Below are positions 1 through 4,059 of a stretch of 22,552 bases of DNA, piece by piece (within the stretch, counting starts at the first letter, position 1; each line of letters begins with the position of its first letter). Made by a program: the position numbers and the translations under genes. The notes beneath the pieces were generated by a model. The model worked only from the letters and a program-made list of their open reading frames with translations. It made no database searches and had not been told where the DNA came from. The stretch lies in IMG/VR virus record IMGVR_UViG_3300025759_000766, positions 1 through 22,552 of that record; one strand, given 5' to 3'. Source of the DNA: a virus.

Positions 1-110
1 TCATCATTTTCCATACATTGTTGACATGTATGAAATTCATCACATGAACATGTTAGTTCAGGTGATATTTCATACAAATCAAACATATCAGCAGCTTCTT
101 CAAATGACAT
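1..110 (-). CDS. Partial small cysteine-rich protein, putative zinc-binding
   Basis: This leftward reading frame opens at an ATG at 110 and runs off the left edge, so only 36 residues are visible. The visible part is acidic and ends with a CxC pair (C21, C23) and a CxxC pair (C29, C32) with H27 between them, a pattern compatible with a small zinc-binding knuckle. The ATG is preceded by an A/T-rich stretch, as in the other leftward genes, but the repeated promoter cassette is not directly upstream. Instead a strongly structured intergenic stretch (170-284) lies there. I do not recognise a family. The function is unknown, and the frame is supported only by its openness and its position. Confidence 0.5.
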   Translation of the reverse strand, partial: MSFEEAADMFDLYEISPELTCSCDEFHTCQQCMEND

Positions 111-145
111 AACTACTTATTTAAAAGGTTAAAAAATAAGAGAAC

Positions 146-303
146 TCTCACAAGGTTGCAACCCTTGAACCACGGCCCCTACCTCTCGGAAGATTACTAG
201 CTGTTATCTAAGTAACAGTAGGTTTATAAAGAATATACTTTATAAAGATTAATGACTATGCGCGACTAGCCATAATCACCGTGGGTCTGTATCCTGCAAT
301 TGG
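146..303 (-). ncRNA. Structured noncoding stretch with multibranch fold
   Basis: No gene is visible between 111 and 315, but the stretch folds strongly on paper. CCACGG (170-175) pairs with CCGTGG (279-284). GATTACTAG (192-200) pairs with TAATC (273-277) and CTAG (266-269) with a three-base bulge. The enclosed space holds a 6-bp hairpin (201-206 with 213-218) and a perfect 9-bp hairpin (223-231 with 238-246). A further hairpin, CAAGG with a seven-base loop and CCTTG, lies at 151-167. The strand is inferred from the flanking leftward genes. It could be a 3' untranslated region, a processed RNA or a regulatory element. I could not make it fit a tRNA. Confidence 0.45.
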
Positions 304-315
304 ATGAGAGTTAAT

Positions 316-651
316 TCAATTACCCTTCATTAAAGAAAGGGCATACAGCTTCATCTTTTCCTGTATTTCTACAGGAAATAGATGGTCTTCAATGTAAAAT
401 GGGTCAATCTCTTTTATATAGAAAAGAGGAACAATCGTTGGAACTCTATCTGCAAAAGGCTCAGGCTGTCTATATACCTCAATCTTATTTTCCTCTGCGA
501 GAGCATAATACTCTGTATTTTTTTTAATGTGTCTCAAAGCTCCTTGAACAAGCTCAGGAATAGCTTTACGACCTTCTTCCTCTGAGAAGACAACTTTACT
601 TTGAGCAAAGTCATCTCCATGAAGGGTCTGCCAAATCATGTATACTTTCAT
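316..651 (-). CDS. Hypothetical protein, 111 aa
   Basis: This is a complete leftward frame from an ATG at 651 to a TGA at 316-318. The product is a mixed-charge soluble protein without membrane segments or a motif I recognise; the C-terminal half is rich in Pro, Phe, Tyr and Ile. The start is supported because the sequence before the ATG (CATAAAACTATAAATTAAT plus a few bases) closely resembles the A/T-rich leaders in front of the genes starting at 1468, 2687 and 3000. The rightward frame at 382-585 on the other strand is a shadow. Function unknown; probably an early phage protein. Confidence 0.75.
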   Translation of the reverse strand: MKVYMIWQTLHGDDFAQSKVVFSEEEGRKAIPELVQGALRHIKKNTEYYALAEENKIEVYRQPEPFADRVPTIVPLFYIKEIDPFYIEDHLFPVEIQEKMKLYALSLMKGN

Positions 652-727
652 AACAATTAATTTATAGTTTTATGAAGTTAATAATAACGATACGACTCTT
701 GTGTATTGTCAGGTCTTTAAAAAAAGA
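652..727 (-). promoter_or_regulatory. Divergent copy of the repeated leftward leader cassette
   Basis: This stretch sits where the leader cassettes of the other leftward genes sit. It keeps the A/T-rich segment before the ATG, an ACAATACACA-like block on the minus strand, and an AT-rich hairpin at its upstream end (TCTTT 714-718 with AAAGA 723-727). The GGCAAT inverted repeat is missing; a shorter GTTA-TTAT-TAAC inverted repeat stands near that place. I read it as the promoter and 5' leader of the 111-aa gene, more weakly supported than the other copies. Confidence 0.4.
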
Positions 728-946
728 GGAAAAAGGGTAGATGAGTGACAAACAACTCTGTTAGTCCGAGCATAACGGATATTTGCTGTGTTTGTCACTC
801 ATCAGAACCTCATCTCAGTGCACGCTACCATTGCATAATACTAAGTAAGGTAATTAATCTTACGTTTCTTACACAATGCTGAGAGTCTCTTGGTCTTTTC
901 CCCAAGGTAAAAAGACGGCAGATTATACTCATGCCAGGAGTCAGTA
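728..946 (-). ncRNA. Structured 3' region with perfect 15-bp stem
   Basis: No convincing gene lies between 728 and 946. The main feature is a perfect 15-bp inverted repeat: GATGAGTGACAAACA at 740-754 against 789-803. The 34-base interior holds a smaller hairpin, TCCG (765-768) with CGGA (776-779) around a seven-base loop. On the minus strand the big stem is followed by a T-rich tract (about 738 to 719), so it may double as a transcription terminator for the gene ending at 947. The long ordered loop is more than a terminator needs. The CCGAGCATAACGG core at 766-778 nearly repeats at 1939-1951. Confidence 0.5.
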
Positions 947-1468
947 TCAGAACGGTGCAGAGTCAATGGCTGGAGACGTAGCAGTAGCAGGAACTGCTAC
1001 TTTGTCCACGTCCGTAAGGAAACTCCGAGAAGGAGTTCCTGTGGTAAGTTCGGTATGCCTGTACACAGGCAAACCACCCTTCGTTACCACCAGACCAGTC
1101 TCTGGGTTGGTTTTGGGCGTTTGGTTCGGCCGGTTCGGATTCGGAGAGGTATTCTCCAGAACCGAAATATTGACCTCCTGCCCAAAGAGGTCGTTAGCAC
1201 TAAGCACAGGGCGACTGCCGTCATGGTAGTTGCCAGCAACTACGCCCAGTTTCTGCAACTTAGTTGCAGCGAAAGAAAGAATGGCAGTCAGTTTGGTGGT
1301 TGCAGGCACGTCCTGTGCAAATGCAACCAAGCCTCCTTCCCCAGGCTTTTGAACTTCCTGCATGAACTGGACAGAAACCTGTCCAGGACGCTTAGGATTA
1401 GGCATGATTCTACGAACCATACAAGAACCTGTGGAAAGAGCAGTCAAGAAATCAGCAGAGTAACTCAT
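947..1468 (-). CDS. Hypothetical early protein, 173 aa, GC-rich, possibly ssDNA-binding
   Basis: This is a complete leftward frame from an ATG at 1468 to a TGA at 947-949, directly behind a well-conserved copy of the leader cassette. Its base composition is clearly more GC-rich than that of all its neighbours, with many C- and G-ending codons. That fits either very high expression or separate origin. The protein is predicted soluble: an N-terminal half of mixed strand character, then a low-complexity stretch rich in Pro, Asn and Thr (about 105-125), and a flexible tail rich in Ala, Pro, Thr and Ser that ends in Asp-Ser-Ala-Pro-Phe. A flexible tail ending in Pro-Phe recalls single-stranded DNA-binding proteins, but the tail is not strongly acidic and I see no clear OB-fold signature. 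The ssDNA-binding idea is therefore a guess. Two long rightward frames over the same bases (876-1229, 1055-1477) are shadows. Confidence 0.7.
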   Translation of the reverse strand: MSYSADFLTALSTGSCMVRRIMPNPKRPGQVSVQFMQEVQKPGEGGLVAFAQDVPATTKLTAILSFAATKLQKLGVVAGNYHDGSRPVLSANDLFGQEVNISVLENTSPNPNRPNQTPKTNPETGLVVTKGGLPVYRHTELTTGTPSRSFLTDVDKVAVPATATSPAIDSAPF

Positions 1469-1560
1469 AATTTATAGAGTTTAAAATGAATGGCAAAATT
1501 GCCAAAATGTAGTATTGGTGTATTAGCAGGTGTATATCTAAAAAAAACGAAGTTTTTTTT
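1469..1560 (-). promoter_or_regulatory. Repeated leader cassette, copy for the 173-aa gene
   Basis: Read on the minus strand this copy contains, in order: an AT hairpin with a 9-bp stem and three-base loop (1540-1560), an AGATATACACC block, an ACACCAATACTACAT block, the inverted repeat TGGCAA/TTGCCA (1491-1504), and an A/T-rich leader into the ATG at 1468. The stretch from the hairpin to TACATTTTGGC is nearly identical to 1822-1880. TACATTTTG resembles, but does not match, the Bacteroidota minus-7 element TAnnTTTG, because it has three bases where two are expected. Confidence 0.7.
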
Positions 1561-1821
1561 CTAAGAAAGAAGAGCAGTTTTAATTTAGCCTTTGGTGCAT
1601 GTTACTTAAATTCTTTCTCAAGGCTACCAACCTTGCGTTACAAAAGAACTTAATAAGTAACATGCACCTAACCGAGTATTTCTATGAGCATGGCTGCAAG
1701 ACCAAGTGGTATCTCATAGTATATACTCTTGTCTAATCCCCAGAAGCCAATTCTGGTAGATTAAATAGGAATGACATAGGCGTGCCATCCCTGAGCAATC
1801 CGCTCGGCAATCCTTGCACAT
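1561..1821 (-). ncRNA. Candidate stand-alone noncoding RNA with its own promoter cassette
   Basis: A leader cassette (1822-1880) points into this 260-base gap, but no convincing gene follows. The gap is full of self-complementarity. A perfect 15-bp stem (1594-1608 with 1654-1668) encloses TTCTTT/AAAGAA (1611-1616 with 1643-1648) and CAAGG/CCTTG (1619-1623 with 1631-1635) around a seven-base loop. Upstream of it on the minus strand are CCAGAA/TTCTGG (1740-1745 with 1751-1756) and CTATGAG/CTCATAG (1682-1688 with 1713-1719). The hairpin at 1540-1560 with its T-run could end the transcript. A 35-codon frame at 1714-1821 starts where the inverted repeat of the cassette should be; I think it is fortuitous. 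Confidence 0.5.
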
Positions 1822-1880
1822 CGCCAAAATGTAGTATTGGTGTACTGGTAAGTGTGTATCTAAAAAAACGAAGTTTTTTT
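1822..1880 (-). promoter_or_regulatory. Repeated leader cassette without a following gene
   Basis: This copy has the AT hairpin (stem AAAAAAAC at 1862-1869 with GTTTTTTT at 1873-1880, loop GAA on the plus strand) and the same promoter-like block as 1505-1540, nearly base for base. It diverges after TACATTTTGGC, losing the second half of the inverted repeat and the A/T-rich leader. Conservation therefore stops about where a transcript would start, which suggests that the hairpin-to-TTGGC part is the promoter. Confidence 0.65.
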
Positions 1881-2042
1881 AAAAAGCAGTTTTAATTCAT
1901 GCTTAGGAATATGAAAGCGTGCAAGTCCCTTTTTATTACCGAATATAACGGCTGAACGAGAAAAGGGTCCGCAATTAGATGAATTTCACACCTTAACCCT
2001 TACACAGAAGATGTAAGTTATCTTACTCTTCTATACTTTCAT
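1881..2042 (-). ncRNA. Structured noncoding stretch downstream of the 51-aa gene
   Basis: This gap has several nested complementary segments. ATGAAAG (1911-1917) pairs with CTTTCAT (2036-2042) and closes the whole stretch. Inside are CCCTTTT (1927-1933) with AAAAGGG (1961-1967), and within that CCG/CGG (1939-1941 with 1949-1951) around a seven-base loop. A long hairpin has GAAGA plus GTAAG (2007-2017) pairing with CTTAC plus TCTTC (2022-2031), with one bulged T. The 3' end (minus strand) carries TTAAAACTGCT before the AT hairpin at 1862-1880, which is also found before the hairpin at 1540-1560. No reading frame of note was seen. Confidence 0.45.
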
Positions 2043-2071
2043 GAAAAATCGGGCAGTTTTATATCATGCCC
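2043..2071 (-). terminator. Possible intrinsic terminator after the 51-aa gene
   Basis: On the minus strand GGGCA (2071-2067) pairs with TGCCC (2055-2051) around an 11-base loop, and is followed by GATTTTTC. It lies 12 bases after the stop codon of the 51-aa gene. The stem is short and the loop long, so termination may be partial and the structured RNA beyond it may be read through. Confidence 0.45.
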
Positions 2072-2082
2072 AGGATACAATC

Positions 2083-2238
2083 TTATTCCTCTCCAGATAC
2101 ATTCTGGAGGAAGTCGTGCATGACCTGAATAATTTCGTTAAACTCATCAGGTGTAAGGTACGTTTCTTCTTCCTCCTCAAAGAGGAGGAAAGAATTCCAT
2201 ACATGCTCCACTAATTCGAGATATTTCTCGTCATCCAT
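2083..2238 (-). CDS. Hypothetical small acidic protein, 51 aa
   Basis: This is a leftward frame from an ATG at 2238 to a TAA at 2083-2085, too short for most ORF cut-offs. The product is very acidic, with a run of five Glu at residues 21-25, and predicted helical: Leu, Val, Phe, Ile and Trp are spaced as in two amphipathic helices around a T-P-D-E turn (29-32). The start is fixed by a copy of the leader cassette ending just in front of it. Small acidic early phage proteins often bind or inhibit host proteins or mimic DNA, but nothing here shows the target. I do not recognise a family. Confidence 0.65.
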   Translation of the reverse strand: MDDEKYLELVEHVWNSFLLFEEEEETYLTPDEFNEIIQVMHDFLQNVSGEE

Positions 2239-2306
2239 AATGTTGAAATTTAAAATTTACGGCAATATTGCCAATATGTAGTTTCGGTGTTCTGGCATTT
2301 GTTATC
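2239..2306 (-). promoter_or_regulatory. Repeated leader cassette, copy for the 51-aa gene
   Basis: This copy contains the perfect palindrome GGCAATATTGCC (2261-2272), the block ACACCGAAACTACATATTG on the minus strand, and an A/T-rich leader to the ATG at 2238. The triloop AT hairpin of other copies is replaced at the equivalent place by a conventional terminator hairpin (2314-2336). Confidence 0.6.
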
Positions 2307-2336
2307 TTAAAAAAAGACACCATATAATGGTGTCTT
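2307..2336 (-). terminator. Intrinsic terminator of the 27-aa gene
   Basis: On the minus strand AAGACACC (2336-2329) and GGTGTCTT (2321-2314) form an 8-bp stem with a seven-base loop, followed directly by a T-run. It starts eight bases after the stop codon of the 27-aa frame. This is a standard Rho-independent terminator and supports that the tiny upstream frame is a real gene. Confidence 0.85.
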
Positions 2337-2343
2337 CTTTTTA

Positions 2344-2427
2344 TTATACTCCTTCAATGAAGGAGTGTAGGATTAATCCAATAACAAACACTACTAAGAT
2401 GATTTGAATAGCCAACAATCCAGCCAT
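2344..2427 (-). CDS. 27-aa single-membrane-segment microprotein
   Basis: A very short leftward frame runs from an ATG at 2427 to a TAA at 2344-2346. Residues 4-20 are almost entirely Leu, Ile, Val, Ala, Phe and Gly with one Gln, enough for one membrane-spanning helix; a short His-Ser-Phe-Ile-Glu tail follows. It is flanked by an A/T-rich leader like those of the other leftward genes and by a strong terminator eight bases after its stop, which argues against chance. It lies downstream of a 62-aa gene with two probable membrane segments, so the two could act together in the host membrane, for example in superinfection exclusion or as membrane-active early proteins. That function is conjecture. 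Confidence 0.55.
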   Translation of the reverse strand: MAGLLAIQIILVVFVIGLILHSFIEGV

Positions 2428-2462
2428 AATTTAAAATTTTAATAAATGAAATAATATTTATA

Positions 2463-2488
2463 GGGCCCCACACCTAAGTGTGAGACCC
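2463..2488 (-). terminator. GC-rich hairpin after the 62-aa gene
   Basis: GGGCCCCACAC (2463-2473) pairs with GTGTGAGACCC (2478-2488), allowing two G-T pairs, around a four-base loop, ten bases after the stop codon of the 62-aa gene. The sequence beyond it on the minus strand is AT-rich but not a clean T-run, so it may terminate only partly or protect the 3' end, allowing read-through into the 27-aa gene. Confidence 0.6.
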
Positions 2489-2498
2489 CAGTTACGTT

Positions 2499-2687
2499 CT
2501 ACTTGTAGTTCTTCTGATAATCAGAAGAACACACTCTCATCACGGATATAAATCCGAATGAGAAAACAAATGTCATAATCCAAGTAGCTAAATATACACT
2601 ACCTTCATCGCCATACATTGCTGGTATCACCAGCGAAAAACAACTTACTATGAGAGCAAACAAAATCCGAAATCCTAAATAACCCAT
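2499..2687 (-). CDS. Small membrane protein, 62 aa, two membrane segments
   Basis: This leftward frame runs from an ATG at 2687 to a TAA at 2499-2501, with a full leader cassette ending just before the ATG. Residues about 3-25 and 32-50 are hydrophobic and separated by a short acidic turn (Tyr-Gly-Asp-Glu-Gly), giving a two-helix hairpin with a polar, Lys-ending tail. I do not recognise a family. Two-helix small proteins can be holins, superinfection-exclusion proteins or inhibitors of host membrane complexes. The position in the leftward arm, far from the lysis genes at 4934-6249, argues against a holin, but it cannot be excluded. Confidence 0.7.
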   Translation of the reverse strand: MGYLGFRILFALIVSCFSLVIPAMYGDEGSVYLATWIMTFVFSFGFISVMRVCSSDYQKNYK

Positions 2688-2772
2688 GACAATAAATTTA
2701 GAGTTTATGGCAACATTGCCAATATGTAGATTTGGTCAACAGGTATGTGTCATCTAAAAAACGAAGTTTTTT
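2688..2772 (-). promoter_or_regulatory. Repeated leader cassette, copy for the 62-aa gene
   Basis: On the minus strand: AAAAAAC-TTC-GTTTTTT hairpin (2772-2756), AGATGACACATACC, TTGACCAAATCTACATATTG, the inverted repeat TGGCAA/TTGCCA (2721-2708), and the leader ATAAACTCTAAATTTATTG into the ATG. The AT hairpin lies 13 bases beyond a strong independent terminator (2785-2813), so it is not needed to end the upstream gene. Confidence 0.7.
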
Positions 2773-2813
2773 AAAGAAAAAAGAGAGAGCCCTGCATTAT
2801 CTGCAAGGCTCTC
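2773..2813 (-). terminator. Strong intrinsic terminator of the 60-aa gene
   Basis: On the minus strand GAGAGCCTTGCA (2813-2802) pairs with TGCAGGGCTCTC (2796-2785), with one G-T pair, around a five-base loop, followed by TCTTTTTTCTTT. It begins about five bases after the stop codon at 2818. Confidence 0.9.
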
Positions 2814-2817
2814 ACTT

Positions 2818-3000
2818 TTAGAATGGACCACTACCTTCACGGTAGTCTTCCAAAAATGTATTTATCGCATTTTCAATCTTTTCATCTTCTACTACTTTAT
2901 ATATAGTAAAATAGTGGTTGGCTAAGATTAAGATTTCTTCTAAAGACTTTGCTTTAGCCACCTCAGTCTTTATAGACTCCATGATTTCACAATACTCCAT
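2818..3000 (-). CDS. Hypothetical small helical protein, 60 aa
   Basis: The open frame extends upstream to an ATG at 3195, but the first 65 codons run through a full copy of the leader cassette (3001-3090) and the region before it. I therefore place the start at the ATG at 3000, exactly where the cassettes of the neighbouring genes put theirs. The 60-residue product is predicted all-helical and acidic, with a Met-Glu-rich start, a hydrophobic middle (EEILILANHYFTIYKVV) and a tail ending Glu-Gly-Ser-Gly-Pro-Phe. It ends in Pro-Phe, as does the 173-aa protein at 947-1468. It has a strong terminator of its own. Function unknown. Confidence 0.75.
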   Translation of the reverse strand: MEYCEIMESIKTEVAKAKSLEEILILANHYFTIYKVVEDEKIENAINTFLEDYREGSGPF

Positions 3001-3090
3001 GACACTAAGTTTTAAGTTTGTGGCATTATTGCCACAATTTAGAATGGGTGTACTGGCGTATGTGTATCTGAAATAAACGTAGTTTATTTC
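3001..3090 (-). promoter_or_regulatory. Repeated leader cassette, first of the leftward arm
   Basis: This is the copy nearest the divergent region. It has the hairpin GAAATAAAC-TAC-GTTTATTTC on the minus strand (9-bp stem, three-base loop, 3070-3090), AGATACACATACGCC, AGTACACCCATTCTAAAT, and the inverted repeat TGTGGCA/TGCCACA (3019-3036), then an A/T-rich leader to the ATG at 3000. The hairpin stem differs in sequence from the other copies, but the changes are paired on both arms, so the fold is kept. Confidence 0.7.
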
Positions 3091-3585
3091 TTCAAAATAA
3101 CTTTGGCAATCATTCCCCGCGAAGCGGGGGGTACTAAAATCTAAAAAAACTTTAATGGGGTTTTTTATATAAGCCCTCACAAAAATTACTCTCATAAATT
3201 TTTTGCCTCACAAAAACCACTCTCACAAAATTTTCACTATTAGCAAGGGGGGGGGTTACTTTCTTTTTCTCAGATAAGTACCTGTCTTTTTCAAGTTACT
3301 TTTTTTCTCACACTCACAATCCTTAAATAACCCTTGGATAGATAGAAGCAAATACCCCTATTTTTATCTACCTTTCGTGATAAAACTATTGGTATCAATG
3401 ACTTGTAAAGACATATTAAAATTTATATTATCATTACAGAATGACTACTATTCATCGTGAGATATACTATTAGTCATTACAGAATGAATAGTATGCATTT
3501 TTTCAATGAACTTCTAGTAAAAACTTTCTCACAATTGCACATTTCTGTACCCCGTTATTCATTTTTTTAATGTATATTTACAGGC
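3091..3585. promoter_or_regulatory. Divergent control region between the two arms
   Basis: About 500 bases without a supportable gene separate the leftward and rightward arms. Features seen are a GC hairpin CCCCGC-GAA-GCGGGG (3115-3129), a roughly 31-base imperfect tandem repeat starting with CCTCACAAAAA (3175 and 3206), and a run of nine G (3247-3255). GTTACTTT-plus-T-rich-plus-CTCA repeats occur at 3255 and 3295. The direct repeat TCATTACAGAATGA occurs at 3431-3444 and 3474-3487, the second copy lying inside an inverted repeat ATACTATT/AATAGTAT (3464-3471 with 3487-3494). TATATTTA at 3573-3580 resembles the Bacteroidota minus-7 element TAnnTTTG but ends only five bases before the ATG, so it would give an almost leaderless message. 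I read the repeats as operator-like sites for a phage regulator. Confidence 0.55.
3431..3494. repeat. Direct repeat plus inverted repeat, operator-like
   Basis: Two perfect 14-base copies of TCATTACAGAATGA lie 43 bases apart (3431-3444 and 3474-3487), which is about four helical turns. The second is embedded between ATACTATT (3464-3471) and AATAGTAT (3487-3494). Spacing and symmetry suit a dimeric or cooperatively binding regulator. The winged-helix gene starting at 3586, about 90 bases downstream, is a natural candidate for binding here, but that is inference. Confidence 0.5.
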
Positions 3586-4059
3586 ATGAAGGATGACGAA
3601 TTTAAGATCTATCAAGAGGAGAAATTACCAGATGGTACAATTCCTATTGATCCAGCTACTGGTGAAATTAAAGAGGTGATTGTACATGAGCATGTGTACA
3701 AGGTAAAAGATGATAAGGAATTTGTACTTTGTTATGTACATCTTCTTAATGCTATGAAGAGAGATATGACTCTCGCAGAGATATGTGTGTTTGCCTTTTT
3801 GGTAGAAAGATATGGTGATGGCAGGGAGTTCTCTGTAAATAAATCAATGAGGGAGCTTATATGTGAAGAGACTAAGGTTACTAATATAGGTACGGTAAGT
3901 AATATTATAAAGTCTCTTTGTGATAAAGATGTACCTATGTTGATTAAGCTTGGTAGAGGGTTATATCGTGTAAATCCAAGATATGCTTTTAAAGGCAAAC
4001 ATGATTTAAGGAATAAACACTTAGAAACTATTATTTTTAAACTTAAAAAGAAGGCGTAA
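3586..4059 (+). CDS. Winged-helix DNA-binding protein, RepL-like
   Basis: This is the first gene of the rightward operon, 157 aa, ATG at 3586. Residues about 1-45 are charged and flexible, with a P-D-G-T-I-P-I-D-P-A-T-G-E segment. Residues 46-140 have the order of a winged helix-turn-helix: helices around CYVHLLNAMK and LAEICVFAFLVER, a recognition-helix region KVTNIGTVSNIIKSL, and a wing ending MLIKLGRGLYRVNPRYAFKGK. The ending L-G-R-G-x-Y-R-V-N-P-x-Y-x-F-K-G is the kind of sequence seen in RepL-type replication initiators and related phage regulators. It could start replication or control the divergent region directly upstream. The stop overlaps the next ATG (TAATG). Fold fairly likely, role uncertain. 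Confidence 0.75.
   Translation: MKDDEFKIYQEEKLPDGTIPIDPATGEIKEVIVHEHVYKVKDDKEFVLCYVHLLNAMKRDMTLAEICVFAFLVERYGDGREFSVNKSMRELICEETKVTNIGTVSNIIKSLCDKDVPMLIKLGRGLYRVNPRYAFKGKHDLRNKHLETIIFKLKKKA

Noticed and set aside
151-167. Anticodon-arm-like hairpin with a seven-base loop TTGCAAC (would be a GCA anticodon, Cys)
   Set aside because: No acceptor stem, D-arm or T-arm of normal spacing could be fitted on either strand, and the flanking bases take part in other stems.
740-810. CTGATGA next to a long stem, resembling a hammerhead ribozyme core
   Set aside because: The required GAAA after the second stem and the other core bases are missing.
876-1477. Rightward frames 876-1229 and 1055-1477
   Set aside because: They lie antisense to the 173-aa leftward gene, which has a conserved leader cassette, while they have no plausible leader. 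They are products of its high GC content.
1714-1821. Leftward 35-codon frame behind the cassette at 1822-1880
   Set aside because: Its ATG falls where the transcript would start, it lacks the A/T-rich leader of the other genes, and its sequence is Cys/Arg-rich without order. A noncoding RNA fits better.
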